This document shows positions 42,767-54,645 of a stretch of DNA of 64,000 nt, in pieces; position 1 is the first letter of the stretch, and each line of letters starts with the position of its first letter. Source of the DNA: Metridium senile (taxonomy: Eukaryota; Cnidaria; Anthozoa; Actiniaria; Metridiidae); assembly GCA_949775045.1 (NCBI GenBank), contig OX459105.1, positions 7,051,069-7,115,068 of the forward strand. The letters run 5' to 3'. The position numbers were made by a program, and so were the translations under genes. The notes under the pieces were generated by a model, which saw only the letters and a program-made list of their open reading frames with translations, had not been told where the DNA came from and did not search any database.

Positions 42767-42910
42767 TATTGTGGACTTCATTCAAATTTATGTGTTAAGA
42801 AGCGGTATACGCTAACAAAAGACAAACCAATAATATAGTGGCTTGCTTAAATTTTTCCCTTGAGTCGTCCCGATTGGACATTAAGTTGTTTATATATCAC
42901 ATCCTATCTG

Positions 42911-44511
42911 GAAACTATGTTGCCATGGGAACTGTGGGGATAAGTTGGAGGATTATCACCCCCTGGAGAAGATAGTCACCCCTCCGCGGCCTAAGGGATT
43001 ATCACCCTTATAGAGAGAGGATTATCGCCTCTCTTTTCCATGTCACTGACCAATATGTTTGCGGTATGCTATAAACTGGACTTTGGACTGGACTTTGGAC
43101 TGGACTTTAGACTGGAATTTGTTGACGAGATGTTGATTTAAGGATAAAATATATTTGGCATTCAAGTTTTGTGAAAATAATAATAAAATGAAGTAAAATG
43201 AAAAAAAGAAAAGAAATCAACATCTTGTATGGAGTGCTTAATTCCCATGCCCCATTACGCCATAAAATGTGTGGTTACTGTTTACTTAACTAATGGGTTG
43301 GTAGCATTAAATCCTAAAAACAAAAATACACGAGAAAAAAAACTCTAAAGAAAGGAGTTGAAAAGCTAACAAAGTGAAATATTGCCAGAGAAATGGTTCA
43401 CTTTACACTTCTCTACACAGCAATAACATTAATAAATTATAAGTGGTACAACCATGTGACTTGCGCTAATCGCTGAGGAAAGCAGTTTTTTCTATGCCAA
43501 TGTCTTAGATAAGCATTTTTTATTTCTGCACCAATTGCTTATTCAGCTATTTTTGATGCGAATTCAGAGTGTGCGATTTTAATTAATTCAGAAAAAAAAA
43601 CCCGATAAAGCACTTTTCTATAGGACATTCATATGGTAGCAGGGTGCGTATTGTCCATGGGATTAGTTAAAAAAGTTATATTTGTTCTATATTTAGTCAT
43701 TATTAATACTAATATATATAATAATATATATGTTTTTATAAAACGCATTTGAAAATAATTCCCTTACACAAAATTGTAAGGGATTGATTGATTGTAAAAT
43801 ACCAAGTTATAAACACATGTTATGATAATTTACTGGAAAATTACGATGTTTTGTGATAATGTGACGAAGTTACATTACGAAGTTACATTACATTTCATTA
43901 AATTACGGCAATGATTGTAAATTGTCAATTGTATCGAAACGACTCTACTTGTAATTATCGTCTTTACTGTTTGATTTTTTCTCAATAAACCTATAAAACA
44001 CAACTATATTCAATTGAGTCCAAAGTTTAAAGTTCTCTGGGGTTTCTAGCATCCAGGTTATAAAATAGCATATAATATTCAAGAAGTTCTACCATATTTG
44101 TAAGAGGTATTCTTCGCTGGTAGTAGGTCTGTTTCTCCATGCATGTGAATTCCAAAATAAAATTGTAGCTAAAAAAAAAGGAAACTAGCGAGTAAACTAG
44201 TATAGGCTGCGACAGTGTTTGATATAAACGATAGCTAATATAATGAAATTTATAACACCGTAAAAAATGTTGACTTAATTTTAGTGACTTTTCGAGCTTT
44301 ATCCCTTCGTCGGAGTAAAATGAGTTTAAAAGTTAACGAAGTGGAATATTGCCAGAGAAATGCTTCACTTCACTTTACCTAATTTTATAATTTGATTATA
44401 AAATTATAGAATAGTAATATATGCCGATGATGATCGTTGCGGTAAACTTAACATTAGAAAAAAGCCACGAGTTTTAACTCTATTAATACCTTTAATACAT
44501 TTATTAATGTA
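42911..44511. other. Region upstream of gene B, repeats only
   Basis: Homology with the gene A upstream flank ends about here. GATTATCACCC words repeat at 42950-43030. An ACTTTGGACTGG tandem repeat lies at 43078-43118. The stretch around 43356 (AATATTGCCAGAGAAATG) recurs at 44345. CTAGCGAGTAAACTAGTATA at 44186 also occurs at 41971. No gene is supported. Confidence 0.5.
43078..43118. repeat. ACTTTGGACTGG tandem repeat
   Basis: Three to four copies of a 13-14-bp unit. Confidence 0.7.
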
Positions 44512-45526
44512 TACACCCTTTCCGAGAAAGTTTACACAAGCTAGTGGCGCAAAGGATCATGGATCAGTTAAGAAAACCAAATGTGCATTCGGAACGCCTT
44601 TCTTGTTGTTTGATAAGTCAAAATGAACATTTCTCAATAACACATTGACAAGTGTAGCATGTGGCCATGAAATCCCTGCGTTCTTATCATTATCAAAGTA
44701 TACAAAGGCAGCCCATGATCCCCTGCGTAGCCTGAGTATAAGGCTTTCTGGGATGGGGAGGGGGAAGAGAGGAGAGGGGGAGAGAAAAGAAAAGGAAAGC
44801 CTGACACAAATGTATATCAATTCCCCTTCCGCCCCTTCTAACAATAGCCATTTAAAATTACTTCCGGCTGTCATGATACATGTCACAACATAAGCCATAG
44901 CTGGATATTTGGCAGGAAAAAACAGAAGTATTGTATCTACTATCTATGATCCCGTGCCAGTCTTCTCCGTAATTTGTCTTTTATGCCGTTGTATGTTTCA
45001 TTAATAGTTTTCAACGGTCATATATTAGGGTTTTTTTGAACGACTGACATTCACGAGATTGAAATTGGAGTTATCTGTTTACTAAAAGGTCAATCAATGA
45101 CCGTTGTAAACTAAAAATAAAACAACGACAGAATACAAACGCGAAGAAGGTTTTGGCCACTGATCGACTCTCCTTGATTCATTAATTATTCTATTCAACG
45201 TTGTAAAAGAAGTTGGAGTAGGTTAAATAAGTAAAACGTTTATATACCGGTATAGTTAAATTTGTGTAGCTGAATCCCTCTGTTCGAAGACACAAAATGG
45301 CCCCCTGCGTTCACAGATCTGGTTACGTCCTTTTGTTCAATCAGAAAAAAAAAACATTCGGAATATGGTGTTCTACACGGGAAATAACAGGATTTGTGTC
45401 AGGCCTTCTTTCCCCTTCTCCTCGGCCCAGTTCCCCTCGGAAGGCCTTATCCTCAGGCTATCCCCTGCGCTACTAGCTTGTAGGCTTTTCACTTCATGGG
45501 TGACAAAGTTTCTCGGAAAGGGTGTA
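44512..45526. mobile_element. Non-autonomous TIR element with TA target duplication
   Basis: The ends CACCCTTTCCGAGAAA and TTTCTCGGAAAGGGTG are exact inverted repeats flanked by TA (44512-44513 and 45525-45526). The subterminal parts are also inverted copies (TTTGTGTCAGGC, GCCTGAG.ATAAGG, CCCCTGCG). About 1 kb, no transposase. A fragment of one end occurs at 60.95-61.02 kb. Confidence 0.85.
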
Positions 45527-45912
45527 TCAAATAACATGTTATTATGAGATCTTAACAAAACGTTTCAACTTCAGCTATTATAAAAAGGTTGGCGTTGGTT
45601 TTGTTGCGTGTTAGTATAGTGGGCGTACAGTGACGTAGTTTGTTATAGTTTTGCCAACCAACCATTTTAATGGTTTTATTATTTATTTATTTTGTTATTG
45701 TTATTTATTTCAATAAAAACTAAATTAAAAAAATTAAAAAATTAAAAATTTTAATGGTTTTAATATTAAAATATTACAACAAACAAAACTAGAACATATA
45801 TAGTTCAAATGGTTGGCAAATTAGCATCACAATATCAACAGTTGTAATATTAAGGTTTTAAAAACTTTTAAATTATTTTCAAATTGAGATCATTAATATA
45901 AAATATTGAAAT

Positions 45913-45958
45913 ATAAATGAATATAAAATGAATATAAAATGAATATAAAATGAATATA
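45913..45958. repeat. 11-bp tandem repeat
   Basis: Four copies of an AATATAAAATG unit. Confidence 0.8.
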
Positions 45959-46595
45959 ACATATTTCAAGCTTCGTAAGCAGCAAAACCCTTTTGTAGCT
46001 CAACGTATTTTTTTTACAATTACATTAACATGCATGCACTCTAAGTAAATCCTTCAGAGAATACTACCCAATCAGCGCGAAGTGAACATGCACAACTTGA
46101 TAGCGTCACCCCCAGGGAAAAATAGATAGTGCGTTAATGCTAACCTGGCAGTAATAGGGAGCTTTCTCTGTTTTTGTAATACATCGAAAACCGCATAAAA
46201 AGTGGGAAACTCTTTTTAAAATAATATGTTTTGCCTATTCCGCTAAATCGGAAATGTCTGATATAGACAGACGCTAGTGTGTTACTATTCGGGGAGACCC
46301 ACACTCGCTTCATTAATTTAAAGCAAGTAAAAGCATAGGCCTACTGGCACGTTTAAGACCCTATCTTACACTTAAAGCCGCCAAGTGCATTTATAACTGC
46401 TTAAAAAATTCATGAATAATTAATGAGACATTTTCAAAAGAAATCATGACCATGACGAGTGTTGTAAATCTGATACAACACTAGTGTTGTATATCCTGAT
46501 TTACATAAGTTTTAACTGTTAATTTTACGGCAAAATTTATTTTAATCTTGAAAATTTTGGTCAAATATCAAAGAGCTAACCTAGACATTTTTTAA

Positions 46596-46664
46596 GTAGT
46601 TTACAACATTCGCGTCCGTGTTGTATCGGCGATACAACACGGCCGCTCATGTTGTAAACACTAC
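46596..46664. repeat. Nested hairpin, MITE-like family 1
   Basis: The outer arms GTAGTTTACAACAT and ATGTTGTAAACACTAC enclose a perfect inner palindrome, CCGTGTTGTATCG-G-CGATACAACACGG. The shared TTCGCGTCCG and CCGCTCAT words tie it to the hairpin at 1781, which lacks the inner palindrome. Confidence 0.7.
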
Positions 46665-46689
46665 ATAATACATCCTATTTTTGTTATGC

Positions 46690-47385
46690 TGATACAGTAT
46701 GGGGACAATTACCCCTAGGAAGTAGCAAAAACCTACAACGACTACAAAACAGAGCGGCTCGTGTTATAATAAGGAGAGACTCAACAGATGAAGCTTTCAA
46801 CATTTTAGGATGGACAAACTTACAAACACAAAGTGCATATTAGTCTATAAATGCCTAAACAACTTAGTACCAGAATATTTAATTAATTATTTTATCTGTA
46901 ATAAACAAATTCACAATTATAATACAAGACGTAGAAACGACTTGCACAAGCCCAAAGCAAATTTAACTCTAGGTACAAGAACTTTTAGATTTTCAGGTTC
47001 TGCCACTTTTAATAGCTTACCTGAGGTAATTAAAAATGCAACTTCAATTATTAAATTTAAAAAGCTTATAAAAGATTCATTTTCCAACTGGTACAATTTC
47101 AAATCATAAACGAATGATTTTTCTATCTTTTATTTAAATATTTGTAATTTTAAAATCATTATTATTCTCTTGTCTAGTATAAATAGGATGCTTTATAACT
47201 TGTAATTTTTATAAACAATTTTAGATATTATTCTATTGTTAAGTAAATTTATTAGTATAATATGTACATAGTTTTAATATCCTTATATTATATAATATAT
47301 AATGCATTATTTGCAGGGCCCCTCTGGATACCAGACTAGTTGCTGAATGGGCCACTCTGCCTAAATAAAGTTTACTTACTAATAA
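46690..47385 (+). mobile_element. LINE 3' relic
   Basis: LQRLQNRAARVIIRRDSTDE and then, after a stop and frame change, CILVYKCLNNLVPEYL and FRFSGSATFNSLPEVIK form a typical non-LTR RT C-terminus. A sequence rich in AATAA ends it. It is inactive. Confidence 0.8.
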
Positions 47386-47952
47386 TTTATGAAATATTGA
47401 CAAAAGAAATCGTATCCGTGAAGAGTGTTTTAACTTAAGTTCAAAAATGCTTTATGTCCATAATTCAGATATTGCCTTTCCCCTCATATCTACTGACGAG
47501 AAAACATCAGACTTTAATTTCCTTTAAGATTTTTTTTTCGAAAAAAGAGTGCCAATGCTTGGTTGTATGCGCGCTTTAAGCAATAATACTACTCAATCAA
47601 TCGATGAAAAGTCTGCAACGAAATTTCATCAAGTTAGTTAGCATTCAAGTTGGATAGCATCGCTCTATTATCATTGTAGATCAATTCCCAAATGCAAACA
47701 ACCTTCCGTTTTCTTTTGTTTCATCGATATTGGACAAAATGGTCATGAATTATTAATGAGTTTTTTAAGTCATTCAAAAAACTTGCATCACGTGCTTCAT
47801 CCTCGGGATTTTATACCTGATAAAACACTGCTGCTCGTTTTTTAAATAGTACATAAAGATTCACCCTAATTTTCATCAACTTTAACCTGAATTTTCCCTA
47901 ATAAACTTTCATAAATCCTTGATTTAAAATATAGGTTGGAGTTTTTGAAGCC

Positions 47953-48059
47953 GTTTAATAAACTCGCAGATTGTGTTTTATCAGATCTAAAACCACTTGG
48001 GTTCGCGATCGCCTCGTGGTTTTAAAGCCTGATAAAACACTCCTGCTCGTTTATTAAAC
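47953..48059. repeat. Hairpin with TGATAAAACAC arms
   Basis: The arms GTTTAATAAACTCGCAG.TTGTGTTTTATCAG and their complement enclose GGGTTCGCGATCGC. A third half-copy (CCTGATAAAACACTGCTGCT) lies at 47816, so this is a dispersed repeat. Confidence 0.75.
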
Positions 48060-48093
48060 TATACTTTAAATATTTCAACACACCACTTGCTCC

Positions 48094-48915
48094 ACAGGTA
48101 GCCCAAGCTATGCATTTGTACGTTTTTTTGCAATATGACGAAATATTTAAAATGCAATAAAAATAAACATGTCTACCTGTGTGTTGTGTTTTTCTTTGCA
48201 TTTCTGTGAAGTTTCAGGCCATTTCCTTCAATTTTGAGTGATTTATGGCTGATGTTCCCCAGCGTCCTAAGAAGAGGGGAAGGTAGCACACTCGGACGAG
48301 TTCGCTCCCCAGGTAGCCTCCAGTAATTCGCTTCTAGCTCACCCAAAATTACGAATCTCGACAAAATTCCTTCAGATTATCTTTGCCCGATAGTCACTCC
48401 TTCCACTAAACCAAAGTTCTTTTCAAAGCTCGAACGCTTTCACTAAAAAAAACCGCTCTAACAGGAGGGGAAGGGTAAGTATGGTTTGAAAAAGTCCGTT
48501 GCAAGCCTGATCTGGTCGCGGCTCGGATTTCAGCGATATCGTTGAGATAGAGCGGTTTTTTTTAGTGAAAGCGTTCGAGCTTTGAAAAGAACTTTGGTTT
48601 AGTGGAAGGAGTGACTATCGGGCAAAGATAATCTGAAGGAATTTTGTCGAGATTCGTAATTTTGGGCGAGCTAGAAGCGAATTACTGGAGGCTACCTGGG
48701 GAGCGAACTCGTCCGAGTGTGCTACCTTCCCCTCTTCTTAGGATGCTGGGGAACATCAGCCATAAATCACTCAAAATTGAAGGAAATGGCCTGAAACTTC
48801 ACAGAAATGCAAAGAAAAACACAACACACAGGTAGACATGTTTATTTTTACTGCATTTTAAATATTTCGTCATATTGCAAAAAAACGTACAAATGCATAG
48901 CTTGGGCTACCTGTG
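48094..48915. repeat. Near-perfect 0.82-kb inverted repeat
   Basis: The arms 48094-48460 and 48548-48915 are complementary with only a few mismatches (for example CGTCCTAAG against CTTAGGATG). The spacer is 87 bp. Both arms contain the same 63-codon open frame pointing away from the centre, but its composition is not convincingly protein-like. It could be a young foldback element or a dsRNA source. It lies just downstream of the GPCR gene. Confidence 0.9.
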
Positions 48916-49013
48916 CTTGCTCACATGTTGGTTTATGTGGATTTTGGACCTGAACCTGAGTTCTATTCTTTTCTGTTATTATTTGTTTATATCAATTATG
49001 CAAGTCATTTTTT

Positions 49014-50018
49014 TCAGGCCATCTCATTATTTACTACTTTCATTTGAATCACACTTCCATCTAGTTTAGAATCTTTATTTGCCTTTTGTCTTTCATTTGT
49101 CTTTCTGTCTCTAATACACCGACCACAAAGTAGACTTCTCATGCATTTTATATACCTGATATCTTGTAGTGCGTATATAAATGGATTGATACTGGAGTTA
49201 AAAAGGATCAAAACAAGACTAACAGGGTAAAATATTGGAGATGCTTTGATGAGATCTTCATGTGTATCTCTGGCATCCTGGGAAACAGACGTTACGATAA
49301 TGTGATAGATCAAATTCGGCATCCAACATACAAATAGAAGGACCGTGATAGTTATGGCAGCTTTCGTGACTTTCTTACGTGACCTCATAAGAGATCTTTG
49401 AGAAATGTCGTCAACCCGGTTCTTAGAAAACCACAGAAGTCGTATAACCCTTCCGTAGAGTAAAAACATGATAAAAGAAGGAATGATACCAACTACTATA
49501 AACCAATTAACGCAGTCGAAAGTGGGGATCCAGGAGACATTCGAGGAAGATTCACAACCTTTTATTTTGGAACTATAATGGTTGGTAATACCAGTTGGAA
49601 TCCACACCAAAATACCAACTAACCAGCATATTGCAATGGCAATCTTGAGCTTCTTGTTGGAAAGTCTTGGCGCAAGTGGTTTGGTAATAGCGCTGTATCT
49701 TTCAAGTGCAATTACTATCAGGGTATAGACACCGGTAACAGAAACCAACCAAGCCATGCTAAAAAATACACAGAGAAAATGTCCAGCCTTATCACTTGGG
49801 AACTGGAAAAGACCATACAGTACCCGACGACAAAGGAAGAAAAGTCCAGTTAGCATGTCACAAATGGCAAGGTGGACGAGTAGATAGTTCATTGGTTTTT
49901 TCATGAAAGAAAATCGACGAACTGTCAAGCACACCAAGGTATTTCCAACGAAGTTCACCAAGACCAAAACAGCAAAAATTGTCCTGAACGCTGTTTCGGT
50001 TTCTGCGGAGATTGACAT
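49014..50018 (-). CDS. Class A (rhodopsin-type) G-protein-coupled receptor, intronless
   Basis: A 334-aa single-exon frame with seven hydrophobic segments. Family marks: G25-N26 in TM1, LAICD (50-54) in TM2, Cys83 before TM3 for the disulfide with ECL2, ERY (106-108) in place of DRY, W132 in TM4, CWMP (231-234) in TM6 and NPFIY (278-282) in TM7. CGRC at 298-301 could be palmitoylated. ECL2 contains two Cys (155, 169). The tail is short and Lys/Arg-rich. The overall pattern resembles neuropeptide-type receptors, which are often intronless in cnidarians, but the ligand cannot be told from sequence. The ATG at 50018 gives a short N-terminus without a signal peptide, normal for the family. It acts in the plasma membrane and should couple to G proteins. 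Confidence 0.92.
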   Translation of the reverse strand: MSISAETETAFRTIFAVLVLVNFVGNTLVCLTVRRFSFMKKPMNYLLVHLAICDMLTGLFFLCRRVLYGLFQFPSDKAGHFLCVFFSMAWLVSVTGVYTLIVIALERYSAITKPLAPRLSNKKLKIAIAICWLVGILVWIPTGITNHYSSKIKGCESSSNVSWIPTFDCVNWFIVVGIIPSFIMFLLYGRVIRLLWFSKNRVDDISQRSLMRSRKKVTKAAITITVLLFVCWMPNLIYHIIVTSVSQDARDTHEDLIKASPIFYPVSLVLILFNSSINPFIYALQDIRYIKCMRSLLCGRCIRDRKTNERQKANKDSKLDGSVIQMKVVNNEMA

Positions 50019-51300
50019 GATTCTTTTTCACCTTGAAATCAGTCCTAAAACATAGCATAATTGTCAATACCAATCTCTGAAATGAGTTTGCAAATGCAGT
50101 TTGCCAAAATTGTAGAGGTTTTAATATACATAGTTTATACAATCTCTCATAAATATATACTCCACTATTCTTTCTATAGCTTTTAGCGCAGGTGAGCATT
50201 CGAAATATCAAAGTCCCCTCTCAAGACATTGAGTACAATGTGGCCAATGCAAAGAATTAAAAAAAATGACACTTTGGAAATTGGAAAAAATAACTAAAGC
50301 ATTACGAGCTGATGATATTTAAGGCATAATGTTTATTAATATTACTATTATTTTCTTCGACTATTACTCTTCAGTTATATTTGTATTCACATTACTTTGT
50401 TACTCTACCACTATAGCTGTTATTTTAGAGTTAGTTATATGCAAATGTTTTCAATGGATGAAAGTCAAGACTCAGTCTTGGGCAAAAACTAAGCTGACCT
50501 GGCCTGAAAGCCTCAACTTGAGTTCATTGTTCGAAATAATTTACATGAAACTGTAATAACAGCTATATTGTAATATTGTAAAATTGACTCCTTCCTTCCT
50601 TTCCCCTTTTTCTTTCTTTTTTCTTTCTTCTTTTTTTTATTTTATATAATGTTGTCGCGATGACAACGAAACGTCGTAATTTGTATTCGTTAGTTTTCTT
50701 ATTAAATTGTATAAGCCGCAAAGTTCTTCTGTTGAGAATTTTTTTTTTTTCTTGCTTTCCATCTTCCATCTTTCTTTCTTTGACAACAAATTTCCTAAAA
50801 CATTAAACATTCAACTCAATTCCTGCCTCTCACGAATTTGTTTCAATGTTTCATACCTTGAAGAAGAAATATCAGCTTCTGTGTACAGTTTATTACAAAG
50901 TGAATTTCGAAAAAGTTTCAGACATGCAGGTGGCAGAACTAAGAGTTTCAACTTAATTTATGATACACATTACACATTATCATTACGTTCTATGCCCAAT
51001 GCATCGTGTGTCAAAACTCAATATGCTATATTCACTTACGACAGGTAAAGGTAATGACAATCACTTTTGTACTAGTAAATGCAAATTTAACATTGGCATT
51101 TTTTTTTTTTTTTTTGAGTGTAGGCGATGTTAGTTTAAAACAATTTCATGTAATGTAAAAGAAATGAAAAAGAAATGCTTATAGACAACGCCAATTTAAA
51201 AACATGTCTATTTGATAGACTTGCATTCAGTATTTTTTATCCTTCTAATGTTTGAATTGAAAAGTTCATTGAATTTAGCAAAATATGCAAGATGTATTGT
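50019..51300. other. GPCR upstream flank, no further gene seen
   Basis: AT-rich, with a pyrimidine-rich stretch at 50583-50640. The 113-codon frame at 50707 starts within low-complexity sequence and shows no family marks. Confidence 0.5.
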
Positions 51301-51339
51301 ACTTTCAAAAAGTTCAATTCAGCCAGCTGGAGTCCGGCT

Positions 51340-51395
51340 ATAATATGTTGAGCGCAATTCAAAGTCCATAGTTCTAACCATTACACCATGAGACC
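51340..51395 (-). pseudogene. tRNA-Gln relic, 5' part
   Basis: The minus strand reads GGTCTCATGGTGTAATGGTT and then GGACTTTGAAT before losing similarity. A detached 3' piece (GGTGGGACCTCA) lies at about 51478-51490. Confidence 0.75.
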
Positions 51396-51613
51396 TTTCG
51401 TTAATGCATTGATAAAGTTGTCAACGAAAGAATTTCAACTGTAGCTAAAAGTATAGTCAAGACCTCTAAAGGGTATGAGGTCCCACCTTCATTCATATTA
51501 TTGTCAACATCATATACTTAGCTGAGTGATACCCTAGCTTTTTTGATGCTACAGCCAATTAAGGGAGACAGTTTAAAAACGCGTCTAGCCTTACAAATAT
51601 TTGGTTATTGCAA

Positions 51614-51814
51614 CTGAGACCCCGTCTACACGGATCCGGATACTTTTGAAACCGCATACTTTTTGATGCGAATCGGCCTATCGTCCACACGAATCCATTG
51701 AATCCGGTCACCGAAACCGCATACTTTTACTTGAATCCTCCGGATACGCGGATTCGTGTGGACAAATATATTTCTAAGCGGTTTCAGCCGGATCGGATTC
51801 GTGTAGACGAGGCC
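51614..51814. mobile_element. MITE with CGTCTACACG ends
   Basis: ACCCCGTCTACACGGATCCGG at the left is mirrored by CGGATTCGTGTAGACGAGGC at the right. Internal CCGGAT and AAACCGCATACTTTT words are repeated. CTGAG flanks both ends as a candidate target duplication. Noncoding. Confidence 0.7.
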
Positions 51815-51875
51815 TGAGACAACTTCGATGAAAATAACTGTACATTTTTGTTCTCCTTTAAAACCACGTTCACAT

Positions 51876-51950
51876 TCGGTGGCCGGGTGGTAAATGCGTT
51901 GGACTGCTAATATCATATAGACGTGTGGACTCCAAACTCATCATCGTCCA
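51876..51950 (+). pseudogene. tRNA-Ser(GCT) relic
   Basis: GGTGGCCGGGTGGTAAATGC, then GTTGGACTGCTAATATC, then CATCATCGTC match the array tRNA-Ser. The 5' strand of the acceptor, the variable arm and the T-arm are degraded. It lies near the tRNA-Gln relic, as in an array unit. Confidence 0.75.
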
Positions 51951-52939
51951 GAAAACTTTTATATACCTCACTTTTTTGGTTTATGAAAAACCCAGGGAAT
52001 AAATCTTGTCTTACTGTCATGCAGAGTGACAATAACTGACTTTCCGTTTCACCTCTACTTTAATAGTTACGAATAGTAGCCTCATAGTTGCGCATTAAAT
52101 TGCAAGATCGATGTGCATTCTCAAACATTCTTCCCTCAATTTAACTTTTTACAACACTTGTGTGAAATCGCGCAAGCTGATTGGCTGAGAGCTATGTTCA
52201 ATAAGAGAACAGACACATGGAATGACGTCATTTTTGGCTATTGACAATAGATTACGTCATCGTGTCACGCAACACTTGTGCAAAGTCAAAGGAAAGTTTG
52301 CGATGTACACGAAGGTTTTTCCTCCAAAAAAGTCCGATAAAAACATGTTTATGGAGAGATTATGAATGGCAATTGACTTAATGTAAGTAGAAAATTGCAA
52401 TAAATGTCACTATGTTTGCATCGATTGTTTGTCATTTGTTTTTTATGGAATTTTTCAACTTTTTGTCAAATTTTCAACTGTCGCTAGCCGTTGAAAGATT
52501 TTTCAATAAAAACATGTCCAGAAATATTTTCGATGAAAACCAATCCTATAGCGCTTGTGTGAATGACTTTATTTGACATTTTTATTTTAAAGCGAAAAAA
52601 AAGTTGTGTGTTCTTGATTTGATAATGTTTTGAAGGTATTTTTCATCATGTCCATGTTTTTGAAAGCTAGATTGTAAAATGTTTTATGGTCGTTTTTGTC
52701 GTTCTTTTAATGCGTTAGAACTTCACTTAGCTTTTTGAAAATAAAATGCTATCTGTATTTCTCAATGAAAATTTAATTTTTTCCTTCCTTTGTGATTGAA
52801 TTTGATTATTTTCCCAATGTGATTTGCCGTAGCATGAAGCTCCATGCGTGACACTTTCGCCATATATAACTGACATTCAACTTGTTTGTGTTGTAAAATA
52901 CAAATCGCAAAGTTTTTCTTTGTCCTGTTATTAATCATA

Positions 52940-53015
52940 GATGGCGTCAAAAAATGTTCAAAACTTTGTAGTGAAACCACTCGCTACGCTCGTGGTTCCA
53001 CTTGTATTGCTAATA
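52940..53015. repeat. Copy of a dispersed repeat related to 8750-8870
   Basis: GTTCAAAACTTTGTAGTGAA, then CCACTCGCTACGCTCGTGGT, then TCCACTTG match the complement of the loop region of the 8.7-8.9-kb hairpin. Confidence 0.6.
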
Positions 53016-53070
53016 CTGATATGCATTCTGCAATTGAAGTGTAGTTACAACTTTAGTTATTGCCTTTTTG

Positions 53071-53131
53071 AGGTCCCACCGAGACTTAAACTCGGATCAC
53101 TGAAGAGTACTGACCATTACACCATGGTGCC
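53071..53131 (-). pseudogene. tRNA-Gln relic lacking most of the anticodon arm
   Basis: The minus strand starts GGCACCATGGTGTAATGGTC and ends AAGTCTCGGTGGGACC. Between them, about 12 nt covering the anticodon are missing (ACTCTTCAGTGATCC). The acceptor stem has one mismatch. Confidence 0.8.
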
Positions 53132-53137
53132 AGTGAC

Positions 53138-53597
53138 ATATGCTATAAAGATACAGAAGCGTATCAAATTTAAACTGTTACTACTTACATATAAAGTTTT
53201 GAATGGGTTTGCACCATCTTACCTGTGTGATCTAATTGTGCCATACAAGAACCAACGGAACTTACGATCAAATAATCAACATCTTCTAAAGGTCCCTAAC
53301 TCAAGAACGACTACTTTTGGAGACCGTGCTTTTTCAGTCGGTGCACCCAGGTTATGGAACACTATCCCCATGGACATTAAGAATGCACCGTCAATTGACA
53401 TTTTCAAGAAAAAAATTAAAACTTATCTTTTTAAAGAGAACTAATATATATCAATCAATTTTTACTATTTTTTCTAAATTATTTTATCAATCTTGTAATA
53501 ATATATTTGTTAGTGTATATATATTTTTATATTGTAAAAGCATTGAGATTTTTAAATGCGTTTTTTCAAGAATTAAATATTATTATTATTATTATTA
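53138..53597 (+). mobile_element. CR1/L2-type LINE 3' fragment
   Basis: The open frame carries LLLLTYKVLNGFAPSYL, RNLRSNNQHLLKVP and GDRAFSVGAPRLWNTIP, the usual end of CR1/L2 RT proteins. An (ATT)n tail at about 53579-53597 follows. The 5' part is missing. It starts just after the tRNA-Gln relic. Confidence 0.85.
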
Positions 53598-54075
53598 AGA
53601 AGGATCCATGGAATACCTTCAGCGATGTTCATTAAGATTGTCCACGTGACATCAAGGTATGGTACCATTCCGTTACCTGAGAAAACAGGCTCTTCGGCCT
53701 AATTTACATCACATGTCCTACAAATATTCGGTTCTTGGAAAACAATGTTATAATGAACGAGAACGACTGTATATTTTTTTCTGTCTGAAGATCGGGAATC
53801 AGCGCCACACTAGGATATATACACTCTATATATGTAGACACTATTTATACCGCGCCATTTTGAATAAATCCTGGTTTACTCTTTGAGTGACAATAAGTGG
53901 CTTCATAAAAAAATTACCAAAACGAGGCGTATAAAGGACATTGCATTGCAAGATCAACGTGCATTCTACATGTCTTCCCTCTTATTTATGAAAGATTGGT
54001 TTCGGTTTTTACGAAAGTAAATTAAAATTAAAATATTATTATATTTGTAGACGGGTGACGTCCCAAACATATATA

Positions 54076-54290
54076 CAGTTGACTCTCTCCTAGCAACACT
54101 CTCGAAAGCGACCATCTCCCGTAAGCGACCACCAATTAAATTTACCGTTTTGTTTCCTATATAAACTCTGTGAAAAAAAAACTCTCTAGTAAGCGACCAC
54201 TCTCGTAAGCGACCGCGACCACCTTAAGGGTTCAAGTTTTGGACTTTTTCATTGTTTTTCCTCTCTCTTCTTGTAAGCGACCACCCCATG
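54076..54290 (+). mobile_element. End of a pogo/Tigger-like DNA transposon
   Basis: TACAGTTGACTCTCTCCTAG is followed by several direct copies of GTAAGCGACCAC. This resembles the subterminal repeats of Tc1-mariner/pogo-type elements. No matching right end or transposase is seen, so it is a relic. The family call is inference. Confidence 0.45.
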
Positions 54291-54560
54291 ACAGATCATT
54301 TCAATTACACCATGGGGCCAATCATTAATAGATCACGATATCAGAAACATCCAAAATAAGGTGTTTTATTTTTATTTTAGGGTGGAGGACGATAATTTCG
54401 CTTTACACGAAGTTTTTATAGGGAACAACAGCAGATGAAATTGTACAAGTACTCAAGGTTTTCCTAGTCTCAATAAACCTCAACATCCAGCATGGAATAA
54501 ATAAGAAACGTACTATAGGATATGTTTGGTGGTACGATGAACTGGATTTTTTCGTTCCCC

Positions 54561-54645
54561 AAAACTCCGAGGAAGCGAGTTGAAGTTCGATCGAACGAAA
54601 TTCTGGCCGCGAGAGAATAACTTCACTTCGCTTCCTCGGAGTTTT
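54561..54645. repeat. Hairpin with 27-bp arms
   Basis: AAAACTCCGAGGAAGCGAG... at 54561-54587 pairs with 54619-54645, with one or two mismatches. Confidence 0.8.

Noticed and set aside
48173..48835. Two identical 63-aa frames as duplicate genes
   Set aside because: They are the same sequence in the two arms of one inverted repeat, with no recognised domain and no splice or expression signal.
54296..54320. Possible tRNA-Gln relic (ATTACACCATGGGGCC)
   Set aside because: Only about 16 bases match the 5' end of tRNA-Gln and no other part is recognisable, so it could be chance.
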